A DNA stretch of 64,000 bases. Source: Lobosporangium transversale (taxonomy: Eukaryota; Mortierellomycota; Mortierellomycetes; Mortierellales; Mortierellaceae). The translations under genes were made by a program, and so were the position numbers. Below, in pieces: positions 12,367-22,772 of this stretch. Below the pieces are notes generated by a model. That model was not told where the DNA came from and did not search any database. It was given only the letters and a program-made list of their open reading frames with translations. Where the stretch lies: positions 372,001-436,000 of the forward strand of contig NW_019029005.1 in NCBI RefSeq assembly GCF_002105155.1. The letters are read 5' to 3'. Positions within the stretch are counted from its first letter, which is position 1; every line of letters begins with the position of its first letter.

Positions 12367-12585
12367 TCAGAAACACAGCTTATTGGAAATTGCTTCGTCT
12401 GTTCCAACTTCCTTGGCTTTGGACAACCCCTTTGTTGATAAAGGTGTATTTCTCCAATAAGGCTCCCCTTGTTTAAAGCTAGGCTTAATGCCGAAATTGC
12501 TCATGGTCCCTTCTTGCCTCCAAGTACCTTCGAGGTCACGGTAAAAGTTGTCGGGCGCCTTGTAACAAGGAAAGAAATTAGGCAA
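12367..12585 (-). pseudogene. Possible small or partial coding region, unrecognised
   Basis: A 72-codon minus-strand frame with non-repetitive, protein-like composition (NFYRDLEGTWRQEGTMSNFG, then KQGEPYWRNTPLSTKGLSKA) ends in a stop at 12367. The first codon is not an ATG, so a real gene would need an upstream exon or be truncated. The opposite strand is also open over part of the same DNA (12469-12654), which lowers confidence. No family recognised; a relic of a repeated element is equally possible. Confidence 0.25.
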
Positions 12586-12938
12586 AGGTTCGTGCTTGGA
12601 ATATGCACATATGCTGGTCTAATCCTTCTTTTCCAGAGATGGCCAACTTACTGATGCATGAGAGCCTCGTGGAGCTTCAAGTACATGCACAGTGCTGTTT
12701 TTTCACAAGAGTTTAATCAAACTTTGAGCATATTCGAAGTTTCGGCGGGGATGTGACGATTATACGTATATACCATGGAACAAAAAACAAAAAAAAAAAA
12801 AAAGCAAATCAATGCAATGCAAGGCCTAAGAAATGTCTATTTTTGATATCTTTATCAATCCTTGATTTTACTCGTCAAATTGACCCTCTCACTCACTCAC
12901 TCAACTCCGATCTCTGTCTATCTTTTTTTTTTTTAATG

Positions 12939-14792
12939 TTACTTGCTTGGATTGATTTCTCCCAAGAACATAGTTTTATCTGAACTGCATGAAACAACTA
13001 TTATTCGGGAAGCATCCATAATCATGAAAAATAATAAGCCGAAAAGGAAAGGAAAAAGTTAGTAAAAGTATACATATATGAACCAGTAAAAAAATAAAAA
13101 CAATAGAAATATAAAAATATCAAAGCCATGCAACAATTCTATATTTACCAATAGGTTCTTTTGGATGAAGTCTACTTCATAGACAGATCCCTTGTCCTGG
13201 CAGTTATAGAGGATCTTACGTGTCACAGTGCCCAGATGACGACGGTTCTGTCTCCAGAGCCTACCCAATCATGGCTCCATCTTTCGACCATGCAGGACGG
13301 ACTAGGTTCTTTTCAAACCCATGCGGTGCGCCTTCGAACGTCTTGAGCAATCGATTACCCGTTGCTGAAAACGGTTTTACATCCCAGGTCCTCACCGTGT
13401 TATCCATTGCATTCGACAAAAGCTGATTACCATCCGGTGATAAACTAATCCCCGAAATTGTATCTTGATGTCCCACCAACGAATATGAAACCGCCTTCTT
13501 CCGCAAATCCCATGCTGCAATCGTATTATCAATCCCTCCTGCAAATACCAAATCACCTGCATCCGAAAATGAGACCGCTGTGATCTGATAGGGCGACTCA
13601 AATGTTTCAACTGCATTTTTGGATCGAAGATCCCAAATCTAGTAGAGAAATATCAGGAGAAAGCATAAAAAAAACGCGTTTTAGGTGTTTCATTAGAAAT
13701 ATTGGAAAACAATAGACACATATATTATATAATAAAGAACCAGTATCACCGTCTCTAGGGTCTCTCGTGCTTTTTTTTTTTTTAATTTTTTCCATATACC
13801 TTGACTGAACCATCATCAGATCCACTAGCAAGCAATTCGGGTCCTCTTCTTGCTGGTGAACAACTGTTGACAAATGTTGAATGACCCTTAAATCTTTTAA
13901 TTCTTTCGCCCGTCTGCACATCAAAAACACCACAGCTTTTGTCTGTACCAGCCGTAAAAATCATACTGCAATCAAATTAATACAAAAAAAAAAAAAAAAA
14001 AAAAAAAAGAGTATTAACTGTGAGTGGTTTCGCTTCCTATTTTTCCCTCAAATGTTAACATTCCATGCTTGTTTACAATTATATCTTCCTGCATTTATAT
14101 GTCCATAATTGATATACCTATTGTCTCTCGACCAATGAAGCTCCGAAATAGTTCCTGAATGTCCTTTGATGTCTCCATAGTTATTGCAATCTCCATATGT
14201 ATTCCAAAGATCTGACGTGTATTTATTAATGAGAACAATAATGATTAAGGATCATTGGGTAGTTTATATTTCTATTTATTTATTCATTCATTTTTTTAAG
14301 AAGAAAAAAGATAAAAGATTAAAAAAAAAAAACTTACTAATATTGCCTCCCGTTCCTGCAGATGCAATATGCTCTCCTGAAGGACTGAACTTGCAAGTAT
14401 GGAATTCTGATTGACCCTGTAATAACAATATTGGAGCCTTGAGCGCGGACGTTCTCTTGACCTAATGTTATATGTATTTTTAAGTGATATTAGCCACCAA
14501 ATCCAATGATCCATGACTTTTTTTTTTATGATAATAGTAAAAGAAAAAAAGGGATTTCCGTGTCTATAATGCTATCCAGCGATCACTTCGTTTGTTTAGA
14601 TAATGAGTATATTTCCTTCTTCTCATCCCGTATTGACTTTTTTTTTTCTTTATCCATTACAGTTTGAACAAGTGCTCCACTGGCTCCCTTTGTCTGGATC
14701 GTGACAGCATTCGATTGTGCACCAGATTCGTCTGCTTTCTGGCGTTTCACAAGCGCCCCTTCTGATGTTGGTGGATCCCTGCGCTTATCCAT
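12939..14792 (-). CDS. U5 snRNP 40 kDa WD40 protein (SNRNP40-like)
   Basis: Seven-bladed WD40 component of the U5 snRNP, nuclear, acting in pre-mRNA splicing next to Prp8. Start ATG at 14792; the N-terminus has the family-type VKRQ motif. Exons: 14792-about 14660, 14461-14338 (LKAPILLLQG, then KFSPSGEHIASAG), 14118 end of an exon with NLWNTYGDCNNYGDIKGHSG, 13965-13800 (AGTDKSCGVFDVQTGERIKR, SFVNSC-like and GSDDGSVK), 13638-13149 (IWDLRSKN, AGGIDNTIAAWDLRKK, LLSNAMDNTVRTWDV), and 12997-12939 (SSDKTMFLGEINPSK, stop). These correspond blade by blade to human SNRNP40. Three one-base deletions are implied in the fifth exon, near 13273, 13233 and 13165; restoring the frame at the last turns FIQK into the family FHPKEPI. 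The length otherwise matches the family. Confidence 0.92.
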
Positions 14793-15213
14793 TATATATT
14801 ATAAAACCGGTGTAAAAAAAAAAAAGAGAGAGAGAAAGGTGTTCGAAAGGAGTGATGTGGTAATTGTAAAAAAAGAAAGTTGATCACTTCACTATTAAAA
14901 AAGTTTGATGGTCGACAGTTGAAAATTCGCTTGGAAATAACATTTTTGCTCGGAAATAACATAGTTACACGACTTCTCATTCAAGTTCAAGAAGCTTTTT
15001 TTTTTATTTTTTTGACTAAAGTGAAGAAATATTCTCTTTATTTATGACGTGAAAATTGTTTTTAACTTTTCTTCGAATGGTTCACTCTCCCTGAGTTAAA
15101 TATCTACGTTATTGTCATGGATCACTTTTATAAAATAATATGGATAATCCGATGAATATATTTATGTGAATGTGTGTCCAACGGATTCACAAAAGCATTT
15201 TTTTTTTTTTTGT
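14793..15213. other. Intergenic between SNRNP40-like and aminoacylase genes
   Basis: Contains the SNRNP40 promoter side (minus-strand gene starts at 14792) and the aminoacylase 3' flank. It is AT-rich with short A/T runs; nothing else is visible. Confidence 0.5.
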
Positions 15214-15684
15214 CTACTTGATAAGAGTGGCCTCGACTTCAGCAGCAGTAATATTAGCAAGACGCGAGATTAAAGTCTCGTAAAAGTCAATGCCCTCCAA
15301 AAAGATATCTTCATGCATACGCTCATCATGATCGTGCAACAACAAAGGCGTGTTCTTGAGATACGAAACACCCAAGGCTGGAATACCAACTTCACGGAGA
15401 TAACGTGAATCCGTTCAGCTAATTTTTTTATGTTAATGTAGGAAAAGGATAGAGTTTAATATTAAAGAGCTAAATAGTCTTTTTGCTGTAACAAAAAGCA
15501 GTTGCCATGGCAAAGTAGTTTTTTTTTTTTTTTTTTTTTTTTTCTTACCTGGGAAAATCTCAGTCTCATACTCTACGTTCATACTCTTGCAGGCTTCACT
15601 GAAAACCTTCCACCAGATGTTAGATTCATCAATAGAAGTAAGTGTGTTGTCAAAATGGCCATTGACAAACTCCATGGTGACGCT

Positions 15685-15715
<31 letters not shown>

Positions 15716-17306
15716 GTTGTTATTTTCATCCGCAAGCATTCATAACTTAACAAGGAAAAGAAAAGGCTCCCTTATTTTATTTTATTTATATTTTATTCCT
15801 TACCCTGGCTGAGATGCAACCATGCTCTCAAGTTTAGCCTGGAATTCCTTCATATCGAAGAAGGGGCTTACACGGATATCAAATCCGCAAGTAGCTTTCA
15901 TGGGAATAACATTGAATTGAACGCCGCTCTAGAATTGATGTGATTTGTTAATCAAAAATGATGAGCATAATGCTTAAGTCTATCATTGATAAGGTATGTA
16001 ACCCTGGTTGATCCACTGAATATTTAAATATTATTACCTGCAAGAAAGTCAGATTAATGGTAGTGACATCTCCAAGTGTGTAGCGCTTGCCATTGTGATG
16101 CAATCCAACTTCAAGCAACTTCTCTTGCTCATTTCTCAGCTCCATAAACTTCTCAATCACCTTGAGCAGCTTGGAGGGGGCAGTATCCTGGATGAATTGC
16201 GACCCATGACCTGTAGGGCCTGTAGCTGTGATTTTGATCACCATGGCATACGCTCACCATAAAAGCCTTCAGTGCATTCTTGGGCGCAATACCCTCATCC
16301 AGGCGAATCCAACATTGAGACGTTTAAAATCTGGATTGATGTACAAGTAACTTCATGCCCTCGACGCCTCCGACTTCCTCCTCTATTGATCACAGATTAA
16401 TGATTATTTGATTAGTTACTGCAATTGTGTAACTATCAGACCAAATAAGGTAAGGTTACGCAGTAGGCGGCATGTCTTTTTTTTGCGTGATTTTTCTTAG
16501 TGTAAATGCAACCCTCTCTCCTTCAATCAAGGGCAATTGTGAGAAGACGGGTAAAACTGAATGCTTGCGCTACCACAACATTGATGTGAACTCTCACGCC
16601 ACAAAATAAAACAATTATTGTACAAAAAATAATTAAAATAAAGTCTACGAAATTGCTCTTGCCTGGGACCACATGTAAGGTGAATAGTTCGGAGCGGCTT
16701 CTTTCCTGCAGCACGATAGCGGCGAATGACCTCGAGATAACTATCACAATACATAAAAAAAATGAAACAAGGAAAATGTTAGACATTCCATTCAACTCAA
16801 GTGAATTTTTTTTTTTTTTTTTTTTTTTCGCTTTTTACCTGCTGCCAACACATTTCATATCTTGGGATCCACGGGCATAGATAAAGCCATCTACTTTGTT
16901 AGCTGCGAATGGATCCTGGGTCCACTTATCGAGAAAGACAGGCACCACATCTGTGTGGCTGTTGAGTAGGAGTGAAGGCAGACTAGGGTCTTGACCTTCC
17001 AAAGTCATGAACACCGTTGGTTTACCCTTCACACACTTTTTTTTATGGAATCAGAAAAGAGAAAAAAAAAAAAAAAAAAAAAAGAAATGAGTTTATTGCA
17101 AGAGAATGAGAATGAGGGTTCCAACAAATGTTTGTCATGGTCATTACCCAACTCACTACATGGTATGGAATACCAATCTCCTCTGCCTGACGAATCAGGA
17201 ATGCAGTACTACCAGCATAGTCGGGGGTGGGTTGCATAGTTTTGATTCGCAAATACTCGCGGAAACGAGTGACTGCAGGGTGTTCAGTTGCGTCAGGATA
17301 GGTCAT
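15214..17306 (-). CDS. Aminoacylase-1-like M20 metallopeptidase
   Basis: Zinc-dependent hydrolase of N-acyl amino acids (ACY1 group of peptidase family M20), cytosolic. The ATG at 17306 gives [19 protein letters not shown], the family N-terminus. Metal site 1 is in [12 protein letters not shown] (His-x-Asp); metal/catalytic segment [11 protein letters not shown] and EEEVGG (catalytic Glu) follow, then GFALDEGIAP (Asp-Glu ligand), [36 protein letters not shown] and, at the C-terminus, [12 protein letters not shown] with the last metal His. Exons: 17306-17157, 17035-16839, 16740-16663, 16382-16038, 15928-15804, 15682-15549, 15418-15214. The intron after 16663 seems to use a GC donor (CAG|GCAAGA). 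Single-base deletions are implied near 16320, 16270 and 16232. The last junction as read creates a TGA just before [10 protein letters not shown], so a substitution, indel or alternative acceptor is likely. Confidence 0.92.
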
Positions 17307-18414
17307 GATATGGATACAACACTGCAATAAATAGATGAGTAGGTAGATGGAGTTTGTCTATAAACGAAGAACGAAGCTGAGTTGGCGAGAAGGAAAAAAG
17401 AAACAGAAGAAGAAGAAGAAGAATAATAAGAATAAATACAGATGTATATATTACTATCAGTTTTTTTGGGAGTAGAGACGGTCGATTCAATCCTTATTGG
17501 ATGTAGGATACAGATTCAAATGCAAAGCATTCAGGGACGCCTTCAAGTTTCCCATGTAGCATTAATTGTGAGAAAATTGACCTAAAAGGGTGGAAGAAAA
17601 TACTCTCACAGTCTCGCTCGAGCACCGAATGGAAATCAAAGGGACAATATAGAGGTTCCAATGGAGATGCTTCATGACACCATTTCTCTGTGCCTAATTT
17701 ATTGAAGACAATAAAACAAAGGTATGATAAACCCCATACCCAAAACCTCGAGCAGAATATAATTGACCAATAGTTTTGCTCACTTCAACGTTTCACTGCC
17801 ATCTCATGTAAGCCACCTTAACCATGTGTGAGAATTATCAAACGATCTGCTAATTTGTGAAAATGAATAATGCTCGACGAGAAACATTATAACCGCGCCT
17901 TCAATCTCAATGGTCCTATCTCTATTATCTACAGATCTAGTCATCAATTGGGCGTTTCTACAGAGCTTCCTTCGCCCAATTCTCTTTCGAAGCGTTAGAG
18001 CCGAGCTCACCTCTTCGGATCATCACATCCTGACCTGTGGAGTCTCGCGTCTTTGGTGGCATATCCTCTATCATGAATTCTAATGTTGAGTTATTTTGGG
18101 CAGATGTCACATGGGGTATGTCCAAAGATACCTCCATCTCTTTGTTTTCCTTCCTGTTTTAAACTCGATTGCTCCATAGTTCCTGCCTCAAATGGTAGAA
18201 AGAATATCAATCTTTATTACACTGCATACTTGTCCTATCATTTCGATTCCAACCAATCAGTCCATGAATTATTAAGACTAACTATATTTCATACTTTTAT
18301 TTTCTTAGTTAATGAAGAAGTGGTGGCATACACAAAATAGGAGTGCTAGCACAAGTCGGATAAATGCTACTTCAGAGATTAAGATCAATCCGTAGGTTTC
18401 TTTTCATCTGCAAT
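17307..18414. other. Intergenic between aminoacylase and TIP30-like genes
   Basis: Mostly non-coding. It contains a GAA-rich triplet stretch (17400-17425) and a GC-richer block (17900-18180) with the small minus-strand ORF listed separately and a perfect 9-bp inverted repeat (AATTGGGCG at 17946-17954 and CGCCCAATT at 17973-17981). Confidence 0.5.
17958..18137 (-). CDS. Small hypothetical ORF (59 aa)
   Basis: An ATG-initiated minus-strand frame of 59 codons with balanced composition (LDIPHVTSAQNNSTLEFMIE, then TRDSTGQDVMIRRGELGSNA). A GTGAGC splice-donor-like sequence lies at about 18014, directly after the IRR codons, so it could equally be the first exon of a longer, unseen gene or a relic. 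The stop lies in the loop of the 17946-17981 inverted repeat. No family recognised. Confidence 0.3.
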   Translation of the reverse strand: MEVSLDIPHVTSAQNNSTLEFMIEDMPPKTRDSTGQDVMIRRGELGSNASKENWAKEAL

Positions 18415-19192
18415 TTACAACTTTGACGCGTTGTTGACTATGTCGTGAATATCAGCATTGCTGTAAAAAGCCACCTGTGTCTTGGATTTTGGATGAACTT
18501 CAACCCTGCTTGGTGTCACGCCCACCACTTCCACCGTATCTGAGGTCCGACTAGCGCATGCTCTTCGCCACCTTATCTACACCGACACTTGCTTTCTTCT
18601 CGCCACAAATCCACTACCGGCATAAGCAGATCAACTGCCATTTCTGCGAACCGGTTACCAGATTCACGAGGTTCAACAGGCTTGAGGAACCCAGGTTGGA
18701 AAATACTCACTCGCTCAAAGCCAATCGCGGCCAATGCATTCTCGGTTTCACCTTTAGTCTTGGGATACAAGAAGAATGATTTCTCACTCGCATTTGCAGA
18801 AGAACAATAGAGGTAATGAACCTTTGATCGTCCGGTCCTGGATCTTTTGGTGCTTTCTCATGGACATAACGGGCCGAGTCCAGTACGTATTGTTGATCAA
18901 TCTTCTTGAAACCCTCGGCTCCTCCTGCGGCTGCTCGTGTAGTTCCCAAAGTACAAAACACTACCTGAGGCAAGTCCGATTGTGGGAATGTCTCGGTGAT
19001 GTTCTCAAAATCAACGACTTTTTGCTCAATCACTTCTGTATTTGTAAAACTACCGTCGTCTGTTTTGACGGGGCGGCGGCCAAGGGTGAGGACATGAGTG
19101 AAAGCCTTGGAGGCAAGAGCATCACGGACAAGACATTTCCCCACCGCACCAGTGCCGCCAAAGATAAGAGCCGAGTTCTTTGAGATAGTCAT
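18415..19192 (-). CDS. TIP30/FMP52-type NAD(P)-binding oxidoreductase
   Basis: Short-chain-dehydrogenase-like protein of the HTATIP2 (TIP30)/Fmp52 group; fungal Fmp52 is mitochondrial outer membrane, but no targeting signal is certain here. The ATG at 19192 opens the Rossmann fold at once: ALIFGGTGAVGKCLVRDALA with the Gly-rich NAD(P) loop. It continues with GRRPVK, VVFCTLGTTRAAAGG and, after a one-base frame change near 18815, HYLYCSSANASEKSFF and YPKTKGETEN with the Tyr-x-x-x-Lys pair. FQPGFLKPVEPRESGNR is the family's FRPG...R segment. A second frame change near 18590 and a third near 18545 lead to a sensible C-terminus ending NADIHDIVNNASKL at 18415. No introns seen. About 255 residues, the usual family size. 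Confidence 0.85.
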
Positions 19193-19856
19193 GAGCAAAA
19201 GTTTCAGTTGGATCTTTTTTTTTTTTTTTTTTTTTTTTTTTTGCCTCCTTTGTTACTTGAGGGTGAGGTGATAGATGGAATTATTCGTATATTTAAAAAA
19301 AAAAAAAAAAAAAAAAAAATTGCTTATGGCCGTATATTGTTGTTCTCGTTTAAACTGAATGCAATGAAAGACGAATGAATGAATGAATGTGAAGAAAAGG
19401 AGAGAAAGGGGAGAGGGGTGAGAGGGAAAAAATAAGAAAAAGGATGTGCTTACCTATTCTGCATTTTGTTTCGCTTATTTATTTACCGCACCGATCATTT
19501 TCATAATGCCCCAACGTTACGCGTCTGTCGTCCTTCTCCGAAGTTTCTCCTCAAACAGACCTTTTTTTTTTTTCTCTGTTGTTGTTTGCCCCATCCTTAC
19601 AAATGTCTTGGTGCTATTTATTTCTCAAGGCCTTCACGTTGGCCTTTGGAAATGTTGAATGATCCGGCAGTAGATCTCTTTTGATTAGCCCTTTTCAAAT
19701 ATAAATGGTTTACTTAACAAAATCTTATAATTGAAAAGGACTAACCAAAAAGAGCGACAAGCTTGACCCCAATATATCGGCCATAAAATAAGAAACACAT
19801 TCTGTATAATTGACGTATTTATTTATTTTTATACATTTACTAAAAGGACGGATGTC
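19193..19856. other. Intergenic between DHCR7-like and TIP30-like genes
   Basis: Includes the TIP30-like promoter region with long T (19216-19241) and A (19294-19319) runs and a short GAAT repeat near 19370-19390. A coding-like minus-strand gene is not apparent. The right part is the 3' flank of the sterol reductase. Confidence 0.5.
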
Positions 19857-21840
19857 TTAGTAGATGTAAGGGAACAGCTTATATGGTAAAGCTTCTCGTA
19901 CTCTCCAGTACTTGCCATACTTGCCCTTGCAACGAGTGTGATCGCGCTGGATACGATGAAGGAGCAGATATTCATGTAAATGATGTAAAATAAGGCAAGA
20001 GGTGCTTGGTACGCAGGTCATGCACATGGCCAATGCCATCATCAAGTCTCCGACAAGTTGAAGTGGCGAGAGAGACCCCAGTAACCTGAGCAGAGCAAGA
20101 GAGACTGTGGACTTTCCATCTGAGGTTCACGAATGAGGTACGGATCACCTTGGCTGGCTTTCCCCAGATCATGCATTCGCCGTTAGTGGAGCGGACAATG
20201 TCCTTCTGATGGTTGACAGAGCGGAAGATGAAGTATCCAGTAAAGCCGATGGCAAAGATGATGGCGAATTGCACAGGCGTCAAGTCGACAGGGTTGCGGA
20301 AGAGATAGTGTGACTGGAGAGTGTACTATTATATGAAATAAGTAAAAAAAGAGAATGAGCATAAGCATGAAATATAGGTATGGATATGTATATGAGCACC
20401 AAGGGTGAATAATCATGCTCCTTGCTTAATGAATCACTGTTTATGACTAACTAGTGGTAGTACTTACCAACCAGGGCAACCAGACGGCATCACCCCAGGC
20501 GAGGTAGAATCCAAAGTGATCATGAGCAATGTCAATAGTACGGAGGTACCAGTCCTCATTGTAGAAATAATCGAGGACATAGGTACCATGGAGTAAGATG
20601 AGAAGAATCATCGAGTTGGTGACATAACCAATCTTCTGGTACTGAGCTGCGGCAAAGGAAAGGTCGATCATAGTCCAGGCCACAATACCGGGACGACCAT
20701 TGTGGAAGAGCTTAAAGTCAAAGTACTTGCCAATACGGGGGTTAAATTCGATACCCATCAAAAGATCATAGATGAACGAGCCTGAGAACTTGCGATCAGC
20801 AGGATGAGAGGGGAAAACGCGGGCCTTGAAGTAGCAGAAGAAGGTCAAGAAGTATCCGTACATGTTGGCAGCAAGCAAGAGACCACCCCAGTTCTCCTGA
20901 ATGACTGAGAGTCTCCACCAGCCAAAGTACAGTCCGCCAGCAGCAAAAATGATGTGTGAAATGATCCAAGCAAGCAAGCCATTAACCTATAAGAAACCAA
21001 AAAAAAAAAAAAAAAAAAAAAAAAACACATTCAGACGCGTTTTTTTCTGTTTCAGTAAAGCAAAAAAAAAAAAAAAAAAAAAAAACCCTCGCCATTGCTT
21101 GATAAAGGAGTGCGTCGTATACAGCAATACACCATTTTTCCTTTTTCTTCCTTTTCTTTGTTACCTTGTAGGGGAAAGGTGACCAGCAGGGGTGCGCTGA
21201 CCATAGCCAATCTTGGCGGGCAAGAAGGCATAGAGAGCAGCCTGGAAGAGCAGCCAGCCGAAGGCGATACGAGTAGCATGGGGCGAGAACCGAGGGACTT
21301 CACGGATTAGGAGGGTTTTGAGAGCCTCCATGTGGTCAGGCGCGTTGTAGACCTCCAATGCAGGTGCAGACATGGCACATTCATAGGCATTGCAGGAAAT
21401 GTATTGTACATCACCCACAAAGGCGACATAACCAGAATTCCGAGCGATATCAAGATCGTGCCAAACGAGACATCTAGCGAAATCAATAAAAGAAATGAAT
21501 GAGAAAACGCACACATTTCAATGTTTTCACTTTCTTGATTTCTTCTCATTCAGGAGATTCCATTTGTATTCCTCATTTGCAAACAATTGAGGAAGGTAAC
21601 AAGTCAGAAAGAAAGGACGTTCCAACCCCAGTTCAAAGGGAAGCCTCTTAGTCTTTTTTTTTTTCTTTTTTTTTTTTTTTTCTTCCACTCATTTCCTATT
21701 TGAAGAGGGTTCGTGGGTCTTTATTGTGTTGTTCATTTTTTATTTTTACCTCGATCGCGTCCCCATGTCTTGCCGACCTGAGCATCGATTTTGTTTTCAA
21801 CCTTTGTCTCTTGAGGTGATGGTTTCCTCTGCACAGCCAT
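19857..21840 (-). CDS. Sterol delta-7 reductase (DHCR7-like)
   Basis: Multi-pass ER enzyme that reduces the C7-C8 double bond of sterol intermediates with NADPH, the last step to cholesterol-type sterols. The ATG at 21840 gives a short hydrophilic N-terminus; exons are 21840-21750, 21473-21165, 20985-20468 and 20325-19857. The core GIEFNPRIGKYFDFKLFHNG, then RPGIVAWTMIDLSFAA, IAHDHFGFYLAWGD and VWLPWLYTLQ, matches animal/plant DHCR7 better than ERG4 or ERG24. NHQKDIVRSTNGECMIWG and the C-terminal CKGKYGKYW, then LPYKLFPYIY, are also DHCR7-like. Several hydrophobic helices are evident. One-base frame changes are implied near 21410, 21180 and 20090. Intron 20986-21164 ends with a 24-T run before its acceptor. 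Most ascomycete and basidiomycete yeasts lack this enzyme and make ergosterol; Mortierella-type fungi are known to carry one. Confidence 0.93.
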
Positions 21841-22772
21841 GGCGATGAAGTGGAAATAAGTAAGAAGAGAAGGATAAAGAGGAAAGAGTTGTAGAAGGAA
21901 AAAGGAAAAAAGAAAAAAAAAGAAAAAAAAAGTGGGATCTTTTGTGTGGGGAGAACATCAAAAACTCCTTAATCACGGTTAGAAAACAACTTTATCTAAA
22001 ATAGCATTTTCTCAACAGTCAATAAGCACTGCTTTTTTTTCCTTTTGTTTGTTTGTTTGTTTGTTTGTTTGTGAACTGAACACACAATGACACAGAGAAC
22101 AGACCTATCCATTGACCCTCTATCTCATTATCTGTTCTTACTAAACAACTTGACCATTGTCCTTCTCTTCCTTCCTGAATGCTTAGTTGGATTGGATCCG
22201 ATTACTTTTTTTTATCATTTCAAGCATTGATTGATGCCTTGTAATTGATCATTGAAAGAACGAGGAGGAAAAGTTTCACACGCATAACGACTGGAGAATT
22301 AGAGGATTGCACATGTACAACCAACTGGCAGGACAAACAGGAAAGGCTGGTCGACTGGTTGTGATACAGGATGTGGAGGCAAATCAGAACACATTTTGAT
22401 TGAATTACTGGTAAATCCTACCCAAGAATTTGGCGTGTAAGAAAGGGAACTGTGTTCCTTTTTCGAAAATGTGATCTGATTTCCACAGTGCATTTTGATT
22501 GGCTGACGCGACTATCATTCCATTTTTTTTTTTCATTTCTGGCGTCAGATAAGGTGGACCTCTTTTTCATTAGCTCACGTACAAGGAAGACTTGATTCTC
22601 GCCATCATAATTATAATTCATAACAGCATTATATATGTATATAGATGTATATATATATAATAGACAGTGAGGTTTAATGCTTGTGATCTGTACGTAGTAA
22701 AAACAGTATATTTATAAAAGCCTTTTTTTATTATTTAGGTCAGGGTATGAAATGAATGTATCTATAAAATCT
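21841..22772. other. Intergenic: sterol reductase promoter and S41 3' flank
   Basis: Non-coding, with a GTTT repeat at 22043-22072 and A/T runs. The left side should hold the promoter and leader of the sterol reductase. No sterol-regulatory site could be identified confidently. Confidence 0.5.
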
